From Hofstenia miamia (Eukaryota > Xenacoelomorpha > Acoela): DNA of 64,000 nucleotides. Positions 45,187 to 58,500 of this stretch are shown here, one piece after another; the stretch's first letter is position 1, and the number at the start of each line of letters is the position of its first letter. A program made the position numbers and the translations under genes. Below the pieces are notes generated by a model. It had not been told where the DNA came from and did not search any database. It was given only the letters and a program-made list of their open reading frames with translations. The DNA is taken from positions 1,568,750-1,632,749 of the forward strand of contig SCFE01000056.1 of the NCBI GenBank assembly GCA_004352715.1. Reading direction: 5' to 3'.

Positions 45187-48100
45187 ATGGCACATTACGG
45201 AAAAGGAAATCAATGGCATCATTCAAATTTGCCTATTCCAGGACAACCCCTTAGTGTAAATTCGGCTCCTGGTGGTCATTTAGGAAATAGCGGTTTATAT
45301 CAGCAAGTGAGTAGTTATTTCAGCTAGTTATTTTTGAGAAAATATATTTAGAGTCATGGAATTTTACCCCATCCACAAACTATGTTAGATAGTCGTGTGC
45401 CATCCCGTGGTGGGTCAAGAGATACTCGTGTTTCATCTGGAATAGTTACCAACCTACATGACACTTTCGGCATTATTGATGATGAAGTCTTTTTTCAATT
45501 AAAGTAAGAGTAATGCTTTATTATTTGAAGGTTTTAGTTGAGGCAATACAATTATCATATCGAAGAGTAATGTAATGTTGATTGAAATGTTTTGCATTTA
45601 CAAAATTCAAGAAATCATGTATGATCTTGCAGTAGCAAGGCGTTAACATAGCCTGACAATTCTCAATTGCATTCGTAACTCCCTGGAATTTGTTTACTCT
45701 AAGTTTGGTCTTGTAATGGGATTCTTGTATAAAATAAAATATATGTTAATACAATATCTAAATGTATATACTGAAAAATTGTTAGCTGCAATTAGTATAA
45801 AAATACTCCTTCCAAGGGTTGTGTGAACTTTCTAACCATCCTATCCAACTGCTAATAGATAATAAAATGAAGAATTTCTACTTATTCAACTTTATTTAGT
45901 TATATTATCATTTGATTTAAAATCGATGTGTATTTCCAAGGAATTCTTTATCATCTTTACATGTACAATAATGACCATTTGCTATCCATTAGTTTCTATT
46001 TCCACCTATGACATTTTGGATTTTTTGTGAGGAAAATATGAGCTTGATGGCAGATGGTTCAAATTGAAGGTCTTTATATAGGTAAATATTATAAGGCAGA
46101 GATGTTTGCAAAAAATGAATTGTGTTTTTACCAAATTATTATTAAAAAACATACAAGGTAGCTACTTCAATACATATTTCAGTAAATCAAAAATAACTAC
46201 TCTATCCGTACTTAGCCAATTACGTACCATAGGTTATAGATAACATGATTTTCTTTTGAAGATAAAAAATTCTAGTTTATATTAACTAGTACATCCACTA
46301 TATAGTTTTAATTGAATATCCGGTTTCCTCTCAGCTATTACATGTCAATGTTCAACAATCCCCTCAAATTTTAAATAATCGCAAACGGATATTAATTTGT
46401 TGTTTGCATAATGATTCCCTTGACCTTGTTTCGTTTCTAAAAACTTCCGATTACCATATGAAAAGGAGTGCGCTAGCAAATGGAGGTTTTATAGATTTCG
46501 TATCAGTAATGTAAAACTTTATTCAGTGAGAACTACCAAATTGTTCATTATTGTTTCAGAATAATATTTTTCAATACATCTTTTTTGAAACTAGTTATAT
46601 CTCAATATTTGTAAGTACATATCAGCTTCTCTCTACCGATTTTGTTCCATTTTTTAAGCGTTTCTAATTGCCGATTTTAACATTAGAACTGCATTTTTCT
46701 GTATTTTGGCGTTAATATTTTTACATGATGGTCAGTAGTGCATATGGTAGTGAAGTATTATAAATATTTTTGAATTTTTATATTTCCTCATTCACAGAAG
46801 CGTGTTTTTAATAGCTTCTTAAAAGGCTTTTACAAAATTTGGCAAGATTGGCATATTGTAGGTCCTATATTAACGAATCGCATCCAGGGATGTTGGGGTC
46901 TTGTTTGTATGCACGTAAATGGTTATTTTTCGTCTTTGTTTTGAAGACTTCAAGATTTTTATCTTCGAGGTTTTGTAGCACCTGGAATATTATTTTCAAT
47001 ACAAAATTTGACAAAACATTTTTCATTTTGTCAAGTTTTTAGAGTGATCACACACATGTACTAAAATACCAGAAAATTCAGGCTTTCCGATACTGAGATT
47101 CCAGTTTCAAACAATACTAAAATATTTAGATGGCGCTGCCGATATTTGTATAAAAAGCATTCACATTTATTTGGTAATACCGGCATCTGTCAAACCCCTG
47201 GTAGAGATCAGAATTTCAAAAATGTAAAACAGTGTTTCGAGTTGCAACTTACAAGTTTAACTGTAACTGAATCAATACTAGCTGTAATCGGTAAAAACTT
47301 GCATCTGAAACTGAAATTGACCATTTTCTTAACTGAACTGAAAATCAATGCGAAATGTCGAGATGGTATACAATAAGTCTTCAAATCAAGTCATTTTGGT
47401 TGAAATCATTCAATATTCATTTAACTGAATTGAAAATGCGAAGACAGGTGTTCAACATCAACTCCTTTTGGCGAAGGCAGTCGCTTAATAGAAATTCTGC
47501 TCTCAACACTACCTACAATACAACATGGAAAAAATTGGAATTTATCTTGTTTTAAGTGATGAATTAAAATATGTCCCATTATTCAGTGTTGATGTTGAAG
47601 ACACTAGTAGTTTTTTCATTTCTAATTTGTCCAAATTATCCAAACTTTCTGCATGCAATTTCATCAAAAGTCGTTTTTTCAATTTTTCAGGTGTTCTCGT
47701 CTTGCAGAATTTATTCTTCGCGAAGATGATGCTCCTACATTTGCTCCTCTAAGTGTTTTCCTCCTTGCTGGTAAACATCTGGGATCTCTTCGCTGTTAAC
47801 ATCCAATCAGCTTCCCTCCTTTCAAGTCACTTCATACTGTCCTATAGTCATTCTTCCTTGGCTGTCAACCATCTTTGAGCACCTTGTCTTTCCTTACGTG
47901 TTCCCTAAAATTAGTCACCTCATCTCTTCGCAGCATGGTAACCTTCCCGGTTGTTTTCCTATCACTAAGGCCACGGTTAGACTACGTAATTGGTAGCAAG
48001 AAAAGAAACAAAATCACGTACATTCTGTGCCAACTTCTCACACCCTGCTATCTGATGATCCGCGTCTTTCTTACATAGCCTACACTTAACACTTACTTCT

Positions 48101-51100
48101 ACTCTTCTGTCTATATGCTTCTTCACTCAGTTTGTTCTTATTGCTTGCTCCTGTGCTCCCATTATCAGTGCTTCTGTTTCTCTTTTTAGTCCTGGCTTCT
48201 TTAACCACTTGTTGCTCTCTTCTCTGTCACCCATTTCTGTGTTCCTCCAGTATTCTCCATGCATTGCCTTTTGCCTATACCTTGTTTGTCTCTCTGATTC
48301 CATCCTACTCTAGTATATCTTCTTTACTTCACTCTCAGTTCTTATCTTCTTTAACTCCTTAGTGACCTCCAGTAGGGACCCTCTAGGTTGTGCTTCTACA
48401 TATTCTTTTAGCCCTAGTGCTTCTGCTTCTACAGTTTCCTCCACACTTAGCAGTCCTTTCCTCCTTTATGCCTTGTGATGTACATCCTATCAACATCTCC
48501 ATTTAAGTTGAAAGCTCTCTCTGCTGCGAGTATCTTCCTTGTCTCCCTGTCTAGCTCCCTCAGTTCATTCTTATTCCTCCTAAGTATTCCTGCCGAATAT
48601 CTCAACACTAGTATCGCCCATGTAATAATTGCTTTTATACTGTTCTGCCAATTTAATGCTGAATTTTGTAGGTCCTCATGATCTGTTCTGTCCCTCTCTA
48701 TTACTCCTAAGTACTTGTACCCCTCTTTGACTTCCTCAATCTTATCTCCACTGCTCGTCCTTAAGCTATCCCCATCCATACACTTAACTCTGGTCATTGT
48801 CACTGTCGCACACTTTCCTGATCTAAATTCTAACTCTGAATCTCTGCTTGCCTTCTCCAATGTTTCCACTTGCTTCTGCAACATCTTCCTTGAACTAACA
48901 TTAATCTTCAGGTCGTCCATGTACCACAGGTGACGCACTACTCTACCATTCTTCTCCAACCTATACCCTATACCAATCTCCTTTAACTTTTCTGTGATTG
49001 GGATATTATTATTATTATTGTTATTATTATTACTTATGCAAAAAAATTACCTGTTTAATGTATTATTGACTGAATATCCATGCTACTGCATTGAAAATAA
49101 TAAACCTATTTGTGGGGCCGTTTAGTTCATTCATCTTATGTACATTGAGTATGAATATCCTTTGAATTAAGATAGTGTTGCATTTTTGCAATATAGCTAA
49201 AACAGTCCAAAGCGATAAATACAAAGCGGGACTATAGGCGAAGTTGAATAAAAACCAAGATTTTAAAAAACATTTTTTAACTGTAGTTATGTAATCTTTT
49301 CATCGCATTGTAGGGAAATCTCTGGAAATTCGAGTGGTCAACTCCTCTGGGAGATTTTCCTATAGTACACGGCGCTGCTTTGGCTCTCACGCCACCAAAA
49401 TTGCTTCTTAAAATTATTTTCAGGGATGTGTCGTGCTACTTTTTGCATCAATTACTCGATTTTGTATTTTCACAAAAATATGCCGCTGTGAAAAAAACTT
49501 TAAAAATTCTGAAGCAAAATTATTGTGGTATTTGCATTATTTTCTGCCTAAAGTATCATAAACTCTCTATAAATATCTTAAGGTAGAATTAGTGGCAGGA
49601 TAGTGGTGAAAATTGACAAACTATACCATATCTCAAAATTTGCATGAGACAACTAATGAGCATTCCTCTAAACAATTCTGCTAAAATTGGATGCAGAAAA
49701 GGTATTATTTACTGGTAATAAAGCATTTTTCACAACCCCCCTACTTGAAAAATGCTTAGCAACCAATATGTTTTTGCTTGGTTACGTGCCTATATTTTCT
49801 AATTTTTTCCACTAACCCATGTTTTTTGGTGCATGATTACTAAAAAACTAATACAGATATCATGTTGAAATTTGGTGTATGCATTAAGCATGTATTTGTG
49901 CAGGTCCTGTACCAAAATAGAGTGGTTTCACTGAATACTTAAAGTTTTATGAAGTTCATGCATACATAATGAGGTTGTAATTTTGAATTCAAAATTTTAT
50001 AAAAAATACAATTATCATAGCAGACCACTGATTTTGGTACATGCCCTAGAGCAGCTCATAAGCTATCAGCATGCAAAATTTCATTACAATTGCTTAATAT
50101 TTGTGGGTACAAGCTTGTACCAAAGTTATGTACCATTTCGGGAACCGTTCGGCCATCTTTGATGACCTAATTTGCATAATTTATGCAAAAAAATTGCAAA
50201 AATTTTTTTAGTCTATCAGGATGCTATATGCCAAGTTACAATAGAATTGGTTGAAAAATAATGATTTTAGCCCCTTTACCACTAATTCTACCTTAATCAG
50301 TAGTACTTTCTAACACCAATTGCAGGTCTTCTTTCCAAAGTTTTTATAAAATCAGTTTGCAGAGAACACCCGCACATAAATATTTTTGGAGGAAATTAGA
50401 GCATCCTCAGACGGTTTCTTTCCTTTTATTAAACATCACACTTTGATTATATTCCTCTAAATTTAAAGGAATTTAAATCTCCTTGAAGTAAACATGTTGG
50501 CTAGCTCATGTGTTTTTTTATAATGACTTGGTTATAAATAACCTTTTGTTACTTTACATTGTTGCTGACTGTTCTCCCAACATAAGTCTGTCAGTTTTCA
50601 CATTCTGGGCAAATAGCTATTTTTTGTATCAACTTTTTACAAACTTTTCTTTATTCTTTGAATGTATTGCATACTCCAAATTCTTTTTCCCTTTCTGTAG
50701 TATATAGGCTTTGATATTGCCAATGATTCATATTGTTTGCTTCATAGCGAAATACTAAGGTTTTGTGTGAAAATTACAACTGAAATGAAATGTCTGCAAA
50801 TTTTGTCACAAAAAACCAATTTAATTGCACCCTATTGGAAGTTCATTTAAGGATACATATTGTCTATTTCACAAGGTTTCCGCCATTTTCCAAGATATTT
50901 AGTTGATACCTACTTATTATAAAGGGAAACAGAAAATTCAAATATGGGATTAATTCGCCTGAAAACAAAAAAACATGACAATTTTTATTAAAATACTATT
51001 CCGGCACTAAATAAAAATGTCATACGAATATTTTTAATATTAATAGTCCAAATACAAAAATAGAATGAAGTATATTCACGAAAAAATTGACATGTTTTAG

Positions 51101-52543
51101 GTAGTTGGACCAGATACTTTGCGCTTGCAAAAAATCATTTCAAAATGGATTATCACAATGTTTTTATTCATCCAAAAAATCAATCAAATATACTATATTT
51201 ATCGAAAGTAGTGAAACAAACATAATTTTTACGCAATTCATTGCAAAACCAGAACGAAGAAAACCTACCATGTTCCTCCCTTTATTGCTAATATCTTATT
51301 AGATTATTGTCAAATATAGGGCATCTGGGGTATTTATTGTTACAATGTAGTTGGCCTTCATTCTAATGCCAAGAGAACGTTTTAAATCTCTGATTTAAAA
51401 TGGGAAAATATTTTAAAAGTATTGATCTCTGTATAATAATTGTGGTTTATTCAGCGCAGCAAGATATATTTATTAAGCGTCTGTATAAGAGTATATATAT
51501 ACATATACGTGCGCTTTGTAATTCTAGTTTCATTTATACGTGCAGTTTGTAAATAGTGCGCTTTGTAACAGTAAAAAAATATATATTTTTTTATTTTTTT
51601 CAATAAAAAGTTAAAAAATATTTGTCGATTTTAAGCACGAGTGACTATATTTTGAAGTATGAAAATGTCATCATAAACGGAAATATAGTAGGCCATGTCT
51701 GAGACTACTTTAAAGAACTTATCTAGATGTAATTTGTAATTTGCAATCGAATGCACTAGGTGCGAAGTTTATACGATCAATATTCGCTGAGATTTTACCG
51801 ATTATTCCCTAATTTATATATATATATATATACTAAAGAAAAATTCAACATAAAAATATAGTAGGCCATGGCTCAGACTACTTTAAAGAACTTATCTAGA
51901 TGTAATTTTTAATTTGCAATCGAATGCACTAGGTGCGAAGTTTATACGATCAATATTCGCTGAGATTTTACCGATTATTCCCTAATTTATATTTATATAT
52001 ATATATATATATATATAGTAAGTTGCTAAAGGAAAATTCAAAATAAAAACATAGTAGGCCATGTCTCAGACTACTTTAAAGAACTTATCNNNNNNNNNNN
52101 NNNNNNNNNNNNNNNNNNNNNNNNNNNNNNNNNNNNNNNNNNNNNNNNNNNNNNNNNNNNNNNNNNNNNNNNNNNNNNNNNNNNNNNNNNNNNNNNNNNN
52201 NNNNNNNNNNNNNNNNNNNNNNNNNNNNNNNNNNNNNNNNNNNNNNNNNNNNNNNNNNNNNNNNNNNNNNNNNNNNNNNNNNNNNNNNNNNNNNNNNNNN
52301 NNNNNNNNNNNNNNNNNNNNNNNNNNNNNNNNNNNNNNNNNNNNNNNNNNNNNNNNNNNNNNNNNNNNNNNNNNNNNNNNNNNNNNNNNNNNNNNNNNNN
52401 NNNNNNNNNNNNNNNNNNNNNNNNNNNNNNNNNNNNNNNNNNNNNNNNNNNNNNNNNNNNNNNNNNNNNNNNNNNNNNNNNNNNNNNNNNNNNNNNNNNN
52501 NNNNNNNNNNNNNNNNNNNNNNNNNNNNNNNNNNNNNNNNNNN

Positions 52544-52577
<34 letters not shown>

Positions 52578-55500
52578 TAGCCCTCAGCCTGTCCATCTCG
52601 TAAAAATCATTCCTCAAAACGTATATGGATCATATTTAGGTGCTGTATTTTCTCCATTCTAAATTTACAGAGATGCGTTAAATAATTTAAAAATCTTTTT
52701 TTCAAAAAAATGAGTACCCCATTCTGTGCGCTTTTACATTCAATTTCAATCTTTACAACAAATAACTCATGTAAAATGTAATAAGATGATGTAATTTGAT
52801 TGAAACAATAATTATAAAAAGTCCAAACATTATTGTGTTTAGACTTTCAGTCACTAGTAAACAGTGATATTTATTGAAACCCAAATCACAAAGTGCATTC
52901 CACAACTATCGATTCATCTATCTCTTCCCCTGTCCTTGAAGCTAGTGGCGCCCCTTAAGATTCTGTGTTTGCTGTTGTTTTCCTTGTTTCAATTAACGAT
53001 CTCTCAGTATCATTTCTCAACTCATGTTGCGACGACACTGCGATTTTGTACTTGGACAGTTCCTTGGCATTCAATACCTCATCTGATCTTGAACTTTTGT
53101 CTAATTGAACACACACCCCCTCCCCTAAAATTTGTCTTCCCCAGTGTACTTTTTTCCTAAATTTAGTCATCTTGGAAATCAACTTGCCGCAAACTTGAAT
53201 GATGCTGGGCATGTATTCTTGCGTCCCGCAAAGCTAATTCCTATTTGTGCTCTTTCTTCAAGCTGTCTTTAATACCTTATCTTCTGTGAAACTCGTTCAA
53301 GTCCATTCCTTGTGTCATTCTTTATGCCTTGTCCACTCCATGGAAATCTTTGAAAAACAAAATATGTTCGGTCAATCTATTTTTGCCATTAAACATTGAA
53401 ATGCAATATTATATTGTCATTTTTATGATAGCAGTGTGACTTGTAACGTTGCTATAGCAAATGTGCAGAGCCCTGTATTTAATAAAAATATACACAAAGC
53501 CCTGTATAAAATGTTAGTGTACAGATCGACCCGTATTTATTTTAAAGTGAATATTGCTTCAGTGAACGTATTTTTGAACATTCTAAAAAGATTTGCTAAA
53601 ACTAACATTTAGTGTGGTTAAAGGTGGTCGTCCAAAAATAGGAGACCGAGTGGAAGTCGAAGCAACGTATAGTCCGGAATTACCCTTCAAATGGAATGCA
53701 ACGCATGTTCAACTCGATACCTATGGTTCACCATATGCGCAAGGTGTGCAAGACTGTAAGTAAATTGTTTTTACAACGCTATTTTTTAAATTTTAATTGC
53801 ATGTACAGCTAATTTCTTAATATATCGCCTTGTCTCTAGTTAACTAGTAAATTCAAATTTTATTTTTAGATGCTAATCGTGATCGTCGAAGAAATCGTTT
53901 TGATGAACCATTGAGAGGTAAACTTTATTTTTATGTAAATTTTGTTTTATTAAAGATCTTCCACCTGTTAGTATAGTGTATCTGCATGGTTTAGGCCTTT
54001 CCAAAATGTGCGTCAAATGAATTCGCTATTAATTCAACCACCTAGTTTTGGAACAGCCTTAAGTGTATATTTTGGAATTAAGGAATAAGAAATAGCGATT
54101 GTTTGGGTAGCTAATAAATTATACTTATTTTACTTAGCTTAATATTAGCTAATCGAAGAATACTTTTGTAATAAAAGATTATTAAGACCGCCGAGATGAG
54201 CGTGACAGGCGCAGAGATCTTTCTCCAGAAAGACGTAATTTTCGTGGTGGTGACTCAGATCGATTTCGCGCGCGTCCTGATCCAGATTTTGATAGGGTTT
54301 ATCAGCGTGATTTTGATCGTGACCGTGAACCACATTTTGATCGAAGGGGTGACCAAAGACATGGTCGTTCTAGAGATTCCCATAGAGGACACCCTGATCG
54401 ACGTCCTCCACTACGTTCAAGAGAAACTCGTCGTAGAACACCTGATAGTGTTGATGGTAGACGAAGATCAAGATCATATTCACCTTTACGTCCATCACGA
54501 CAATATGTTGTCCATGCTCCAAAATTCTCATTTGACGTGTTAGTAATTTTTCAATGACGATCCAATCAACATATTTATGCAATTGAATACGGAGTTGATA
54601 AATATAATTAAGCAAAATGTCTTGATATGTAGCAACTATTTTTTTAGAACAAGGGTATTTTATGAATTTTTGTTTCTAGGGAGAAATTGAATATTCCTGA
54701 ACTCAAGCGGAGATATTCAAAGTTATACATTCCCAGTGATTTCTCTGAGATCAAAATCACGTGGCAAAATACATTCACTTTTACTCGGCCACTTGAATTT
54801 GCAAATCCATCTCGATTTCAAGTAAGTTATTCATTTATAATAGTATAAACTTGCGGTTGTTTCGCACAACTAAGGTTATATAAAATAGTCAAGCATCTCT
54901 ATAGTTAAGTTCGATGGACCGATCAAATAATGAAGCTATGGGGAGGCGTTCAGCTTGAGAGGTTGCTATAGAATTGGGATGTCAACATCAGGACATGAAA
55001 ATATTAGTTATAAATAACATGTAACGAAGGTCATTGTTTTTTATTGCAAACGTTTAATAACTAAAGATAATTACATAGAATTGAGAAAATTTTGTAAAAA
55101 GCAAATTGTGTCACAGAACTAAAATAAACTTAACTATGGAAAAAGTTAACTAGAGAGGTTAATTTTAAAGATGTTTGATTATATATATGCATACTTAATT
55201 TCCACAATTATGTTTTTGCACGTAATAATTGTTATAATTAATAAAATCATCTCTGATTAAGTTTTTGGTATACTTTTGATGTAGATAGTTCGATATATTT
55301 TTGACTTTTTAGATAATGCCTCGAGAAGTTGAACCCCTTATTAAGCCACCTGCTGTTGAAACACCTTCTTTAAATTACAGTTATCGCGTTATTGTGATGT
55401 TATTGGGCAGTTCACCCATTGATAGTTTTTACAATCGTTGCTGTGAATTGGCCGAAGGTTCTAATCGCGATGGTTCACATCATCCTTCCAGATTGTTAAA

Positions 55501-58500
55501 TTTCCTTGTTGGGAAGAAAGGTGATTTTTGCATTTGCTATCTGTTTTAACTCCTTAGATATTACTCGTAACCAAGGCTACCTAAACAGGTAGCCTTGCTC
55601 GTACCCTATTAAAGATTCTTCAAGTTTTGTTGAATTTGCTTATTTAGGTAAATCTGATATTCTGCCAATAGGCGGTGCATGGTGTCCGGAATTGGATGGA
55701 GACAATCCACTTTCTCCAGAAACACTCATTAATACTGCAATAAGAACCACGAAGAATTTGACCGGCGTCGATTTAAGCAAATGTAATAAATGGTAACAAC
55801 TTTTTTTTAATTCTCTCAATTATTGTCATTCAACCATTTTTCTGCGATGATTACAGTGTAGAGAAATGCTTTGCTTAGGTCACGTATTGCGGAATTGTGC
55901 TACATAAGACCTGCTGAGGTTTACCATGGTAAAGAAACTCCAGAACAGACTGAACGAGTCGTATTTTTTTTACCTGATGTGTGGACAGTAATGCCAACAA
56001 TTGATGAATGGAGTTCACTTCAGCAAGAATATAATAGGCTTTGTCAATCGGTATTTGACAAAGAAAAAGAACAGGCTACTACTGCAAGTCAGTCTACTGT
56101 CGAATCTGTTCCTGATACTTCTGACCAGGCCGAATCCAAAGCTCAGGAAACACCTGTTAAATCCGATGACACAAACGAAGTCGACGTTGCCGTTGATCAT
56201 GCTAAGGCATTTCTGTCTTTTTATTGTTTCTACTACTCTAGTGTGCGAATGTCTATTTCTAATTTTATATAAGAGCCAATCCTTCTAGTAAAAATCTCAT
56301 TCCTGTTATTTAGGAGGACGCTGGTGAATCCTTGCAAACCCATACTAAAGATCTTTCTAACATCAAAAATATGAAAGTAAGCTTATGTTAAATTGTATTT
56401 TAATGTTAAGCATGTCTGCCGCTGTATACATAATTCTGGAATTTATTCAATTGCAATTATTTTTTAATTTAAGGTGGCTGAACTGAAAGCTGAACTTGAA
56501 TCGCGTGGCCTGAGTCCAAAGGGATTAAAAAAGAGTCAACTTGTTACGATGCTTGAGGAAGCCATGGCAGAAAACAACGAGAAAGAAGATTCGCCTGATG
56601 AAGAATGCAATAAACAAGAACCTGATTCGTTGGAAGCACCACCTGAAGATAAACCAGATGAGACTGCGGAAGCATCAAACAAACCTAAAAATGTTGAAGT
56701 TTCTCCTTCAGTTAAAGAGGAACGACCACCAACTCCTAAAATTGTAAGTAACGGTATTTTAATAATATTTATTTTGTTATTTGTCAATCCTGTTCTAGCT
56801 TTCATTGCGAGTTTTTTGTCTATTCTGTTCTAGCTTTCATCGCGAGTTTTTTGGTTTTAGGCTCTATAAGACTTCGAAATTTATGTGGGAGAGTAAATCT
56901 TGTTGCCAGAACCGTCATATAGTGAAATTTTCGTGTATTCGTTGTTGGTGTATTACGAAATCGTGCGATATTTTATATTTTCGTGTTGGTATTTCATGTA
57001 TTCGTGTATTTTGCCAAATCTATATCAACGAAGAAGGCCTATTTGTCTTCAATTTTGTGCATTGGCATGCGTCATAAGGCAATTTAAAGCAATTGGAAGA
57101 GAAATCTAGTGCCGCGCATAAGCTATCTTTATTTTTTATAAATTTTAAGTAGTGACACTAGAATGGCCAAAATAGTTTTGCTGCTCGAAACGCCAGAGTT
57201 TGTCAACTTACTAATTTACAAATACACATTTTTTATTGTAAATGTTGTTCTTGTTCTTTCTACTATTTTGGATTATTCAATGTTTTATTTATAAATTTTA
57301 GTTGCACTACTGTACACATCACAATTCAAATCAGAACAGCAATTCTAAATCAAAACAGGGGAAACTAAATCATTGTTTCAACCAAGCATCGCGGTGTTTT
57401 CAGCATTGCATTTTTTATATTTAGAAAAGTGAGAAGGAGCTAGAAGAACGGTTTGCAAATCTACAGAGAATGTATAAATTGCGTTCACAATCAGCGATCA
57501 TAGTTCATCCTTCTACAACGGCTAAATCTGGCAAATTTGAATGCTATACAATGTCCCTCAGTTCTCTTTTGGATTATTCATCTAGCGAAGGCCGTGAAAA
57601 TGCTTTTGAAATCGCCGTCTTTGCGGAAATATTTAATGAAATTCTACAACGAGATTTTGGATACAATATTTATCGTGCATTATTCAATCATCACTGTATT
57701 AAAAAAGAAGAGGGTAGCCCTGTCAAGGTATGTAATATATCGTATGTGTGCAAACATAACTTTTACAATTTCATCTGACTGAAACTTGCAATTTAACGTA
57801 CGTCAGACCAAATTAGAGTTTGAGATCAAAAAATGGATGGTTCTTTCGATTTCCATCGTTAATTGTCCTAAATAATTGTGAAATCTTCGTTGCAAAACAT
57901 TTTTAGCGAAATTGTATGTGATTATCTCATAAGTGTTGATCCAACATTTGACTAATTCAGCAGAATAAAAATACACACATTTGTTTGTTTAGTGTGAAAT
58001 AGTAATTTTGGTTATTTCTCCGTTGCTTATAGGTTTGCATATGACAGGTCCGCGGTTGACTCAGTGATTAAAAGCCGACACTGATATCTCAAATACGCAT
58101 GCCTAGTTGTGTTGGTTATATAGCATAATTTTAAAGTTTCGAGCCGAAATTGTGGTCCCCGTTTTTGTTTTGAAAGGTAATACAGTAGAATTCCAAATTT
58201 CCGCACAACTATATTATCCGGATATTAGGTCGTTCGGAAAAATTGTGATGATTTCGATACATGGTTAATTCGAATATTAGCAGAAACTTAAAATGCTACT
58301 TGTAAATATCAAATGCATTTTGATATTTATTACTCACGCTTAAACATATAAGAAGTTTATTATGAGATTTTTTTGTTTGGCTTCATAGGCATAGTAGATG
58401 CATTTTCTAACATTGGTTAAACATTTTGTTTGCTAATTATTGCTCATACATATTTAATTATCACCCCTTAAAAGGGAATCGTGTCATGTTATTAGGTTGT

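Larger units (their letters stand above)
45504..53612 (+). other. 8.1-kb CCAR1 intron splitting the S1-like domain
   Basis: Donor AA|GTAAGA at 45504 and acceptor CATTTAG before 53613 keep the frame inside the conserved VFFQL-x-VVKGG segment. It is far longer than the other CCAR1 introns, most of which are under 0.5 kb. It holds a LINE fragment, a TTAA-flanked MITE, a GCGCTTTGTAA repeat, a TA-containing tandem repeat and a gap. Stretches at 45.5-47.9 kb and 52.6-53.6 kb hold no supported gene; a broken minus-strand frame at 52955-53280 may be more LINE. Confidence 0.85.

Noticed and set aside
47860-48440. C/T-rich plus-strand frames (for example 48132-48362) as a secreted or membrane protein
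   Set aside because: The pyrimidine richness is the complement of a purine-rich LINE coding strand that shows RT motifs.
52864-53212. Overlapping frames near 53 kb as a host exon
   Set aside because: They lie within the CCAR1 intron, have no conserved domain and are not needed for the frame. A LINE remnant is possible but too weak to call.
45504-53612. Splitting CCAR1 into two genes at the 8.1-kb interval
   Set aside because: Splice phase and the conserved S1-like sequence run straight across, and no promoter, stop or poly(A) structure separates the parts.
54145-54615. Minus-strand frames over the Arg/Asp-rich CCAR1 exon
   Set aside because: They are shadows of a low-complexity coding exon; the plus-strand frame is fixed by matching splice phases on both sides.
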